Source: an uncultured bacterium
GTDB lineage: Bacteria; Bacillota; Clostridia; Oscillospirales; Ruminococcaceae
NCBI GenBank assembly: GCA_934845495.1
Contig: CAKWRB010000075.1
Coordinates: 1 to 5,268 of the forward strand
DNA: 5,268 bases
Direction: 5' to 3'
Shown: positions 1 to 5,002 of the stretch, piece by piece
Layout of the letters: every line of letters starts with the position of its first letter
How positions within the stretch are numbered: the first letter of the stretch is position 1
Notes under the pieces: model-generated
Databases searched by the model: none
Seen by the model: only the letters and a program-made list of their open reading frames with translations
What the model was told of the DNA's origin: nothing
Program-made: the position numbers and the translations under genes

Positions 1-265
1 TCACACAGCTCTGCCCTGCTCCGTCGATCCGGGATACCATTTCTTCCAATCGTCGCTCCAACACCTGGGCATCTGCGGTCTGCGGTGACCCGTGTTGGCT
101 TGACGACCCCGCCGGTTCTGTCTGTTCGTCCCATATATATGACCCGGCAATCAGGATTATCCCTGTAATTGCACAGATGAGAATCAAATTCATACGGTTT
201 CCGGTCAGCTTTTGGATCCTGCTTTGCAGGTGCAGTCTCCATCCCTCCATACTGGATTGGTTCAT
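1..265 (-). CDS. spoIIIAG: SpoIIIAG, stage III sporulation protein AG (N-terminal part, cut by window edge)
   Basis: The first 88 codons are present; the 3' end lies beyond base 1. The start is the ATG at 265-263. It shares four bases (ATGA) with the spoIIIAF stop and is preceded by an AGGGGGG ribosome site about eight bases upstream. The visible protein has a basic, polar cytoplasmic head (residues 1-25), one membrane segment (about 26-43, MNLILICAITGIILIAG) and then a polar linker leading to LERRLEEMVSRIDGAG (69-84). That last part resembles the Leu/Glu-rich 'LE..L...I..I.GAG' start of the SpoIIIAG soluble domain. In B. subtilis, SpoIIIAG forms a large ring in the intermembrane space between mother cell and forespore as part of the SpoIIIA-SpoIIQ channel. 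The ring-building domain itself is outside the window, so the identification rests on operon position, topology and this short motif. Confidence 0.93.
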   Translation of the reverse strand, partial: MNQSSMEGWRLHLQSRIQKLTGNRMNLILICAITGIILIAGSYIWDEQTEPAGSSSQHGSPQTADAQVLERRLEEMVSRIDGAGQSCV

Positions 266-732
266 TTTGCTTCCCCCCTTATCACATCGATCTGGATCAG
301 GAGATCCTGCTCCAGACATCGGATAATTTCTGAATCAATGGCGGTGCTGTCTGCATCGAGCAGTACTGTTACATGGATCCTTCCCTCTTCCGGATGGATT
401 TTCAGATGATACTCCTCTGGAGAAAGACCTATGGATTCCAGCTTCTCCTCAATCGAACGCCCTACATCTTCAGAGAGATCCCCCTGGATTTTTTTCGATA
501 GGTCCTCCGCCACCTTTTCTACCTGTTCCATTCCGTGACTGGTCTGCAGAGCCATATCTTCCCGGAGTCGTCCCAACCCAATCGGCTGAATCAGAACACA
601 GAGAAAAAAGACCGAGAGGGACAGCCGGACCATTTTGGCCAATGGAACACTGGGCAGGAGAAGCTCAATCACAGCGCAGACCAGTGCCGCAGCGCAAAGA
701 GAAAATGCCCATTGCCGGATAGCCTCCATCAC
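262..732 (-). CDS. spoIIIAF: SpoIIIAF, stage III sporulation protein AF
   Basis: The product is 155-156 residues. Two membrane helices come first (about 6-26 and 31-52). A charged helical stretch (about 60-105) follows, then a soluble alpha/beta domain containing EEYHLKIHPEEGRIHVTVLLD (about 106-126). This is the SpoIIIAF plan: a membrane anchor plus a ring-building-motif domain of the kind seen in EscJ/FliF-type secretion rings. The B. subtilis protein is about 206 residues, so this one is short, with a reduced linker or C-terminus. Two starts are possible. A GTG at 732-730 overlaps the spoIIIAE stop by four bases, and an ATG directly after it (729-727) overlaps by one base (TGATG). The site GGGAGGTGG sits better spaced for the ATG, so the shorter form is slightly preferred. 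The gene is translationally coupled to spoIIIAE and spoIIIAG on either side. Confidence 0.93.
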   Translation of the reverse strand: MMEAIRQWAFSLCAAALVCAVIELLLPSVPLAKMVRLSLSVFFLCVLIQPIGLGRLREDMALQTSHGMEQVEKVAEDLSKKIQGDLSEDVGRSIEEKLESIGLSPEEYHLKIHPEEGRIHVTVLLDADSTAIDSEIIRCLEQDLLIQIDVIRGEAK

Positions 733-1859
733 GCACCACCTCCCGTTGCAAGCAGCAAACCGGTGCAGGCAGCTGAAACTGCCGCAAATGCGGTCAGCGC
801 AGAGAGAAGCAGCCCAAATCCCGATGCAAAGCTATCCATCAGGATCCTCAGCGCACGGTCGTCCAGAAGTTCGCACAGAAACGATCCAGCGCAGAACACA
901 CAGTACCAGGCCAGGATCCGAAGCAGCGGAAGGAGAAAGATGGCTGCAACTGCCAGGATCCCCAGCGCACCTACACTGGAACGGATCAGATCAAGGCACC
1001 CACGGGCTGCCATCACTGCTTCCGATACAGAGGAACCTACCACTGGGATCAGGCTTCCCAGAAGATATTTGGCAGATTTGGAGGCGACCGTATCGCTCGC
1101 TGCCGCAACCGATGTCTGCAAAGTCATCATACCGATGAACAGGATCAATACCAACCCTAAAGTCCAACTGGCTGTTCGACGCATTGTTTTTCCAAGCCGC
1201 AGCAAGTGTTCATTCCCGACTACTGCACCAGTGACCCCAAGTGCAAGAAGGATCCCGACCGCAGGGATAACCGCACTCCGGATTATCAGGGCCGCCCCCT
1301 CGCACCCCAAAAACATCAGTGTATTGTAGGCAGTTGCCGATGCCGTCCGGCCCGCTGCCAGCAGGACTCCTGCCATAATCGGGATATATGCAGCAAGGAA
1401 TACGGAAACATCTCCAACAAGATCACTGACTGTGTGCAGACAACCCAGCACAGGCGATGACAATACAGCTGCTATACAAAGGACACTCACGGCCCCGAAT
1501 AAAGGCTGTACCGATGGGGAATTCTGTATGTCCTGGATTCCTGATAGCAACAGGGAAAGCAAAGCCATTCCGATAAGAGCAGCCAGCATTCGCATCGGCT
1601 GGCGGAGTGAACGGAGAAAAGCCTGTCCGACTGTTTTCAGAAACCGTTCCGGCGTTACAGCAATCAGGTTCTCATCCGTCCAGTCGGATATTCCCCAGTC
1701 ATGCAATACCTCCCAGCCCTCTGGTGTAATTGCATCCGTGAGCTCGTCCAGCTCCCAGAATTCTGTAAGGCGGAAATCTTCTGCACTGGCCCACGCTACC
1801 TGTAAGGATAGCGCCAACGCTGCCAACCATGGCAGAATCCGTAAAATTCGGCGTTTCAT
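729..1859 (-). CDS. spoIIIAE: SpoIIIAE, stage III sporulation protein AE, polytopic membrane protein
   Basis: The protein has 376 residues, close to the roughly 400 of B. subtilis SpoIIIAE. It starts with a cleavable-looking signal peptide: basic MKRR, a hydrophobic core at 6-23, and an AWASA|ED cleavage site near residue 26. An acidic, Trp-rich segment (30-62) follows, then six or more membrane helices between about 90 and 370. The family-typical segment SKSAKYLLGSLIPVVGSSVSEA (260-281) and the preceding MTLQTSVAAASDTVA (245-259) lie in the middle of the helices. The start is the ATG at 1859-1857, with AGGAGAG about eight bases upstream. The reading frame stays open for 57 more codons upstream, but that part overlaps spoIIIAD and lacks a signal peptide. 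SpoIIIAE is required for sigma-G activity in the engulfed forespore and is thought to be part of the membrane platform of the SpoIIIA complex. The gene lies 11 bp after spoIIIAD. Confidence 0.96.
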   Translation of the reverse strand: MKRRILRILPWLAALALSLQVAWASAEDFRLTEFWELDELTDAITPEGWEVLHDWGISDWTDENLIAVTPERFLKTVGQAFLRSLRQPMRMLAALIGMALLSLLLSGIQDIQNSPSVQPLFGAVSVLCIAAVLSSPVLGCLHTVSDLVGDVSVFLAAYIPIMAGVLLAAGRTASATAYNTLMFLGCEGAALIIRSAVIPAVGILLALGVTGAVVGNEHLLRLGKTMRRTASWTLGLVLILFIGMMTLQTSVAAASDTVASKSAKYLLGSLIPVVGSSVSEAVMAARGCLDLIRSSVGALGILAVAAIFLLPLLRILAWYCVFCAGSFLCELLDDRALRILMDSFASGFGLLLSALTAFAAVSAACTGLLLATGGGA

Positions 1860-1870
1860 CTTGAACTCTC

Positions 1871-2260
1871 CTATATGTTTATCAGTTCCCAGGCCCAGCC
1901 CAACACTTCCTGAATCATCGGCAATGTGATCAACAGGATAGCGGAACGTCCAGCCAATTCGATTTTGGAAGCAATGGATCCCTCCCCTGAATCCCGACAG
2001 GTATCTCCTGCCATTTGAGTCAACAGACAAATCCCCACTGCTTTCAGCAGGAGCAGGGCATAGCTTCCATTGATTCCGCTCAATGCCGCCATGCTTTGGA
2101 TCTGGTTCAAAACAGGTGAAAGCTCCTTTAGGATCATCATCGTCAGGAGCAGTGTAACAGAAACTGTCACCAACATCCGGAACTCAGGGCGGTACTGCCC
2201 GAGGATCAGGGCCAGAACTGTGCCGACCAATCCTGCGGCGGCTGCAGTTGCAATCCACAT
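1871..2260 (-). CDS. spoIIIAD: SpoIIIAD, stage III sporulation protein AD
   Basis: The protein has 129 residues, against about 133 in B. subtilis, and mostly hydrophobic helices (about 3-21, 28-45, 66-84 and 105-122). The most diagnostic stretch is LLKAVGICLL with TQMAGDTCRDSGEGSIASKIELAGR after it (71-105); the GEGSIASKIELAG part is nearly invariant in SpoIIIAD. The start is the ATG at 2260-2258, only four bases after the spoIIIAC stop. An upstream ATG at 2314 is in frame but would add 18 polar residues and overlap spoIIIAC by 50 bp, so it is unlikely. No Shine-Dalgarno sequence is visible before the ATG. A hairpin occupies that place, so translation probably depends on ribosomes finishing spoIIIAC. 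The protein is a membrane component of the SpoIIIA channel; its exact role is not established. Confidence 0.95.
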   Translation of the reverse strand: MWIATAAAAGLVGTVLALILGQYRPEFRMLVTVSVTLLLTMMILKELSPVLNQIQSMAALSGINGSYALLLLKAVGICLLTQMAGDTCRDSGEGSIASKIELAGRSAILLITLPMIQEVLGWAWELINI

Positions 2261-2285
2261 GAAATCAAAGACCGAATACGGTCTT
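2261..2285 (-). promoter_or_regulatory. Hairpin at the spoIIIAC/spoIIIAD junction in place of a ribosome binding site
   Basis: Read on the minus strand, AAGACCG-TATT-CGGTCTT (2285-2268) is a perfect 7-bp stem with a four-base loop. It covers the last six sense codons of spoIIIAC. The TGA stop follows at once, and the spoIIIAD ATG is seven bases after the stem. No GGAGG-like sequence occurs in the 20 bases before that ATG, whereas the other internal genes have one. The structure is seen in the sequence; a role in coupling spoIIIAD translation to spoIIIAC is inference. Confidence 0.5.
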
Positions 2286-2459
2286 GACTGTGGTGAAGAG
2301 CGTATTGATCTCATAGACCATCATGAGCAGAACGGTAATCAATCCGGCAAGTGTCACCATCATGGCCTGTTCTTCCCGGCCTGACCGAACCAGGAGCTGG
2401 TTGAGCACTGCAACAATGATTCCAATCGCCGCAATGCGGAAAATCAAATCAACATTCAT
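2265..2459 (-). CDS. spoIIIAC: SpoIIIAC, stage III sporulation protein AC
   Basis: This is a small 64-residue membrane protein, matching the size of the family (68 in B. subtilis). It has two hydrophobic helices (about 5-25 and 33-50) joined by a short charged turn, RSGREEQ (25-31). Family-like positions include the N-terminal MNVDLIFRIAAIGIIVA and the VTLAGLI stretch in helix 2, with an amphipathic tail ending FTTVKTVFGL. The ATG at 2459-2457 has a strong GGGAGGG site nine bases upstream, partly supplied by the 15-bp gap after spoIIIAB. The protein sits in the mother-cell membrane as part of the SpoIIIA complex and resembles SpoIIIAD in helix pattern. Its biochemical role is not known. Confidence 0.95.
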   Translation of the reverse strand: MNVDLIFRIAAIGIIVAVLNQLLVRSGREEQAMMVTLAGLITVLLMMVYEINTLFTTVKTVFGL

Positions 2460-2474
2460 TGGCTGAAGCCCTCC

Positions 2475-2978
2475 CTATATGAGAATAATAAAAACGAACA
2501 GAGCGCCAAAGACACTGAGACTATTCCAGAGTCGGATAGAGGAATCGATCTTCTGCTGATGAGAATTGGAAATCTGTTCCATTCGCTCTGAAAGTACATC
2601 CAATAATTCAAGCTGATGTTCCAAGCTGAACATTCCCGGAATCTCGCCTGCCTGAAGGAGCAGCGGATACAGCTCCAGCGTCCTTGTCTCACTCTGCTCG
2701 AGGGCGAGACGGTACGCTTCCTGAAAGCGGAAGTCAGGCAGACGGCGCAGAGTTCCAGAGACAAAATCGAGTTTCTGGTACCGAGAAAATCCGGCAAGTC
2801 TCCGGGTAATTTCGCCAGGAGGAGCATTGGTATCGGCGAGAAACCGGCGAAATTCACGCCAAAACGCAGCAGAAGTGCTGTAAAGTAATTGCCTTGACAC
2901 CGCTATCCGAACGCAGTAAAATCCTGCCATAAAAACTGATGCCGCCAACACCCCAGCGCCTGCAATCCGCATCAACAT
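2475..2978 (-). CDS. spoIIIAB: SpoIIIAB, stage III sporulation protein AB
   Basis: The product has 167 residues (171 in B. subtilis). It has an N-terminal membrane segment (about 5-25), a long cytoplasmic helical region (30-145) rich in Arg, Glu and Leu, and a C-terminal membrane segment (150-167) that ends the protein. The family's paired-helix layout, with a GEIPGMFSLEHQLELLDVL hinge (111-129), is recognisable. SpoIIIAB has been compared with the GspF-type inner-membrane platform of type II secretion and type IV pilus systems, which would make it the partner of the ATPase SpoIIIAA. Two starts are possible: ATG at 2978 overlaps the spoIIIAA stop by seven bases, and ATG at 2972, two codons later, overlaps it by one (TGATG). 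The AGAGG site is too close to the first ATG and well placed for the second, although an upstream AGAGGA could serve the first. Confidence 0.94.
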   Translation of the reverse strand: MLMRIAGAGVLAASVFMAGFYCVRIAVSRQLLYSTSAAFWREFRRFLADTNAPPGEITRRLAGFSRYQKLDFVSGTLRRLPDFRFQEAYRLALEQSETRTLELYPLLLQAGEIPGMFSLEHQLELLDVLSERMEQISNSHQQKIDSSIRLWNSLSVFGALFVFIILI

Positions 2979-3901
2979 GGCCTCTTTCCTCTGTAAAGGC
3001 TAACAACATTACAGGGATTGCAGCTGGCATCCAACTGGGCAAACCAATCAAACAGCCCCGCACCTATCAATTCCCGGACGATCCTTCGCTCCTGGAACTC
3101 TTCCCTGGATCCAGCATGGACAGTGGCAATGAGTTTCACCCCTGTTCCCAGCGCATAGGCCATAGCCCGCACCTCTTCCTCAGTTCCGATCTCATCACAG
3201 ATGATGTATTCCGGCGCAAGGGTCCGGGCAGCCTGGGTCACTGCGATGTGCTTGGGATATCCAAGCAAATGGTCCAGTGTTGATAACGAGGCTGTACCGC
3301 ACTGAAGCTCTCCCCTTTCATCTGCAGCTGCCACAGTGTGGTAGCCATAGCTTCCGTCGGTCAACTGACGAATCACATCCTTCAGAATCGTTGTCTTCCC
3401 GGACCCGGGTGGACCATAAATCAGCATCCCATATTTCATAGAGTACACCGCCGCCATCAGTGGATCGGCAGCACCTGGTATTTCCCGGGCAATCCGCAGA
3501 TTTAATGAAGCAATATGCTCGATTCCCCGGAGCTCCCCATTCTGCAGGATAGCCTGTCCGCAAAGGCCCACCCGTCCCCCACCCGGCAAACTGATATATC
3601 CTTGCCGTATTTCCTGCGCATGGGTGTGAATCGAATAACCGCATAATGCAGCCACAAGCTCCTCCATCTCGGACTGGGTGGGAACCCGGCTATGCTGTGC
3701 TGGTATTTTGTGGAGATCCCCCTGCTGACCCAGAAACCATGGCTCACCCCGAATCGTAAGGCTGATTGGGCGGCCGGTGCGAAACCGAACCTCACTGATC
3801 ACTGCCTTATTTTCCGGACTCACATGGGAAAGCATTTCGTCCCATGGATTGCACAGGCTGTGCAGAAGCGTATCGAACGCGCTTGTGTTGGGTGTGTCCA
3901 T
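2972..3901 (-). CDS. spoIIIAA: SpoIIIAA, stage III sporulation ATPase (secretion-ATPase family)
   Basis: The protein has 309 residues, the usual family length, and is cytoplasmic. It belongs to the P-loop secretion ATPases related to GspE/VirB11. Visible motifs are ISEVRFRTGRPISL (35-48) in the N-terminal domain; GYISLPGGGRVGLCG (101-115); the Walker A site GPPGSGKT (163-170); DERGEL (194-199); the Walker B strand YIICDEIGTEEE (232-243); and the histidine-box-like ATVHAGS (259-265). All ATP-binding residues appear intact, so the enzyme should be active. In B. subtilis, SpoIIIAA ATP hydrolysis is needed to build or drive the SpoIIIA-SpoIIQ channel and so for late forespore gene expression. It is the first gene of the operon. 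The ATG at 3901-3899 has AAAGGAG nine bases upstream. It overlaps spoIIIAB at its 3' end. Confidence 0.97.
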   Translation of the reverse strand: MDTPNTSAFDTLLHSLCNPWDEMLSHVSPENKAVISEVRFRTGRPISLTIRGEPWFLGQQGDLHKIPAQHSRVPTQSEMEELVAALCGYSIHTHAQEIRQGYISLPGGGRVGLCGQAILQNGELRGIEHIASLNLRIAREIPGAADPLMAAVYSMKYGMLIYGPPGSGKTTILKDVIRQLTDGSYGYHTVAAADERGELQCGTASLSTLDHLLGYPKHIAVTQAARTLAPEYIICDEIGTEEEVRAMAYALGTGVKLIATVHAGSREEFQERRIVRELIGAGLFDWFAQLDASCNPCNVVSLYRGKRPC

Positions 3902-3925
3902 TCATCTCAGCTCCTTTACACTCCA

Positions 3926-3955
3926 CTTATATGCCTGTCCGCTGCAGCTTAGAAC
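3926..3955 (-). promoter_or_regulatory. Possible sigma-E-type promoter of the spoIIIA operon
   Basis: On the minus strand, CATATAAG (3933-3926) matches six of eight positions of the sigma-E -10 pattern CATACAAT. Fifteen bases upstream lies GTTCTAA (3955-3949), a poor -35 match. Transcription would start near 3919, leaving a leader of under 20 bases that still contains the AAAGGAG site. In B. subtilis the operon is transcribed by sigma-E in the mother cell, and an upstream terminator here (3976-4008) makes a separate promoter necessary. The assignment is based on position and the -10 box only. Confidence 0.35.
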
Positions 3956-3975
3956 CGGACAAGTCCTATCTGAAG

Positions 3976-4008
3976 AAAAAACAAAAAGCCCTGAAAACCA
4001 GGGCTTTT
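3976..4008 (-). terminator. Intrinsic terminator of the ferredoxin gene
   Basis: On the minus strand, AAAAGCCCTG and CAGGGCTTTT (4008-3999 and 3993-3984) form a perfect 10-bp stem with a five-base loop, followed by TGTTTTT. The stem begins 21 bp after the ferredoxin stop codon at 4029. Read on the plus strand the stem is followed by GGGGTAAAA rather than a T-run, so it works in the minus direction. It separates the ferredoxin transcript from spoIIIA. Confidence 0.92.
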
Positions 4009-4028
4009 GGGGTAAAACAGATATAGAT

Positions 4029-4817
4029 TTACAGGTAGAATTCCGGCTCCCGGCGAGCAGAGCAGTTTGCCTTGAGCATTGCCATGCCCTTGAGAACGCC
4101 CTCAGCATCAAAGTACTTGGCCTGCTTCGGGCACTTCTTGACACAGCTGAAGCAGCGCTGGCACTTGGACACATCGGTGATGTGAGTTGGATCGGCCGGA
4201 TCGATGATACCAACCGGGCAGTTCTTTACACAGATGCCGCACTTGACACAAGCATCTGTGGTCTTGGGAGCAGCGGTGTTGGGAGCAGTTCCTCTGGCCT
4301 TATAGGGGCGGTTGCCGGGGATTTCGGGGGCTGTGAGCTGTCCAGCGTCCTCTGCCGCCTCCAGTTTGCTGCGAAGAGCTTCGCCGAACTCCTTGGCCTT
4401 GGCCAGATCGTCAGCATCAGGACGGCCGGTGGCAACCTCATTGCCGAAGGAATGCTCGCCCACACAGGCAGCGCCAGCGCAAACGGCAAAGCCGTCTGCC
4501 TGAAGGTAGTCAGCCAGCTCCAGAACAGCGTCATCATAGTGACGGTTTCCATACACACCCACAACAGCAGCGGGAGTGTGGTCAGCCTTCAGGCCCTGGA
4601 AGAACGACTCCACCAGCAGCGGAATGCGACCGCCATATACCGGAACACCAGCAATCACCAGTTCGTCTGCACCAAAGACAGGAACTTCGATTTCCCGATT
4701 GAGGGTGATATCATACTCCTTTACCTCAACCGAGAAGGCAGAAGCCATTGCTCTGAGGGTCTTGCGAGTGGTCTGAGTCGGGCTGAAATAGACAAGATTA
4801 ACGCGAGTGATTTCCAT
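4029..4817 (-). CDS. EFR1-type ferredoxin: flavodoxin-like domain plus two [4Fe-4S] clusters
   Basis: The protein has 262 residues and two parts. The first (about 4-160) has a flavodoxin-like fold. It opens with a strand and phosphate-loop-like motif, VNLVYFSPTQTTRKT (6-20), followed by LVIAGVPVYGGRIPLLVESFF (53-73) and AAVVGVYGNRHYDDAVLELADYL (83-105), as in flavodoxins and NADPH-dependent FMN reductases. The second is a bacterial ferredoxin domain with two complete cluster motifs, C190-x2-C193-x2-C196-x3-C200-P and C219-x2-C222-x2-C225-x3-C229-P. This architecture is the 'EFR1 family' seen widely in anaerobic Firmicutes. It should be a cytoplasmic electron carrier or small flavin/iron-sulfur oxidoreductase; its partner and substrate are unknown. 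The ATG at 4817 has AAGGAG eight bases upstream. Lysine codons in the stretches read are AAG and the third positions look GC-rich, unlike the more mixed spoIIIA genes, suggesting strong expression. It has its own promoter and terminator. Confidence 0.92.
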   Translation of the reverse strand: MEITRVNLVYFSPTQTTRKTLRAMASAFSVEVKEYDITLNREIEVPVFGADELVIAGVPVYGGRIPLLVESFFQGLKADHTPAAVVGVYGNRHYDDAVLELADYLQADGFAVCAGAACVGEHSFGNEVATGRPDADDLAKAKEFGEALRSKLEAAEDAGQLTAPEIPGNRPYKARGTAPNTAAPKTTDACVKCGICVKNCPVGIIDPADPTHITDVSKCQRCFSCVKKCPKQAKYFDAEGVLKGMAMLKANCSARREPEFYL

Positions 4818-4890
4818 AATTCAAACTCCTTCCGATCTGTCCAGAATGCCTCCGTTTACCCACCGGATACTGGTACAGAACTTCCCTTTT

Positions 4891-4919
4891 ATTTTACAAT
4901 GAATCGATGGCAGAATCAA
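4891..4919 (-). promoter_or_regulatory. Sigma-A-type promoter of the ferredoxin gene
   Basis: On the minus strand, TTGATT (4919-4914) and TAAAAT (4896-4891) are separated by exactly 17 bases, matching four of six and five of six consensus positions. Transcription should begin near 4884, giving a leader of about 67 bases with the AAGGAG site near its end. The promoter lies just downstream of the gatB terminator, as expected for an independent vegetative unit. No clear operator was recognised around it. Confidence 0.7.
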
Positions 4920-4937
4920 GCCCTGGCACTTTACCAA

Positions 4938-4977
4938 ACAAAAACCGGACAGAAGCAGAAACTTCTTGTCCGGTTTT
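4938..4977 (-). terminator. Intrinsic terminator of gatB
   Basis: On the minus strand, AAAACCGGACA (4977-4967) pairs with TGTCCGGTTTT (4951-4941). An inner GAAG/CTTC pair beyond a single bulged base extends the stem to about 15 bp with a six-base loop. The stem is followed by TGTTTGG after a run of T. It begins 25 bp after the gatB stop. The plus-strand reading (CCGGTTTTGTATATTG) has a weaker T-run, so any termination in the other direction would be less efficient. Confidence 0.9.
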
Positions 4978-5002
4978 GTATATTGTATGCAGCGTTTGCT
5001 GA

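Noticed and set aside
841..970. Near-repeat AGGATCCyCAGCGCAC at 841-856 and 955-970
   Set aside because: Both copies encode similar ALxIL segments in SpoIIIAE membrane helices in the same frame. Protein composition explains the similarity and there are no further copies.
535..1329. A 264-codon open frame on the plus strand
   Set aside because: It is antisense to spoIIIAE/AF. Its Ser/Arg/Pro-rich composition is typical of the complement of a membrane protein gene, and it matches no family.
1860..2030. A 57-codon upstream extension of spoIIIAE
   Set aside because: It overlaps spoIIIAD, is not membrane- or signal-like, and the ATG at 1859 has a good ribosome site followed by a proper signal peptide.
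4800..4870. A possible 21-codon leader peptide starting at a GTG in the ferredoxin leader
   Set aside because: There is no ribosome site before the GTG, it overlaps the ferredoxin start out of frame, and there is no regulatory codon run.
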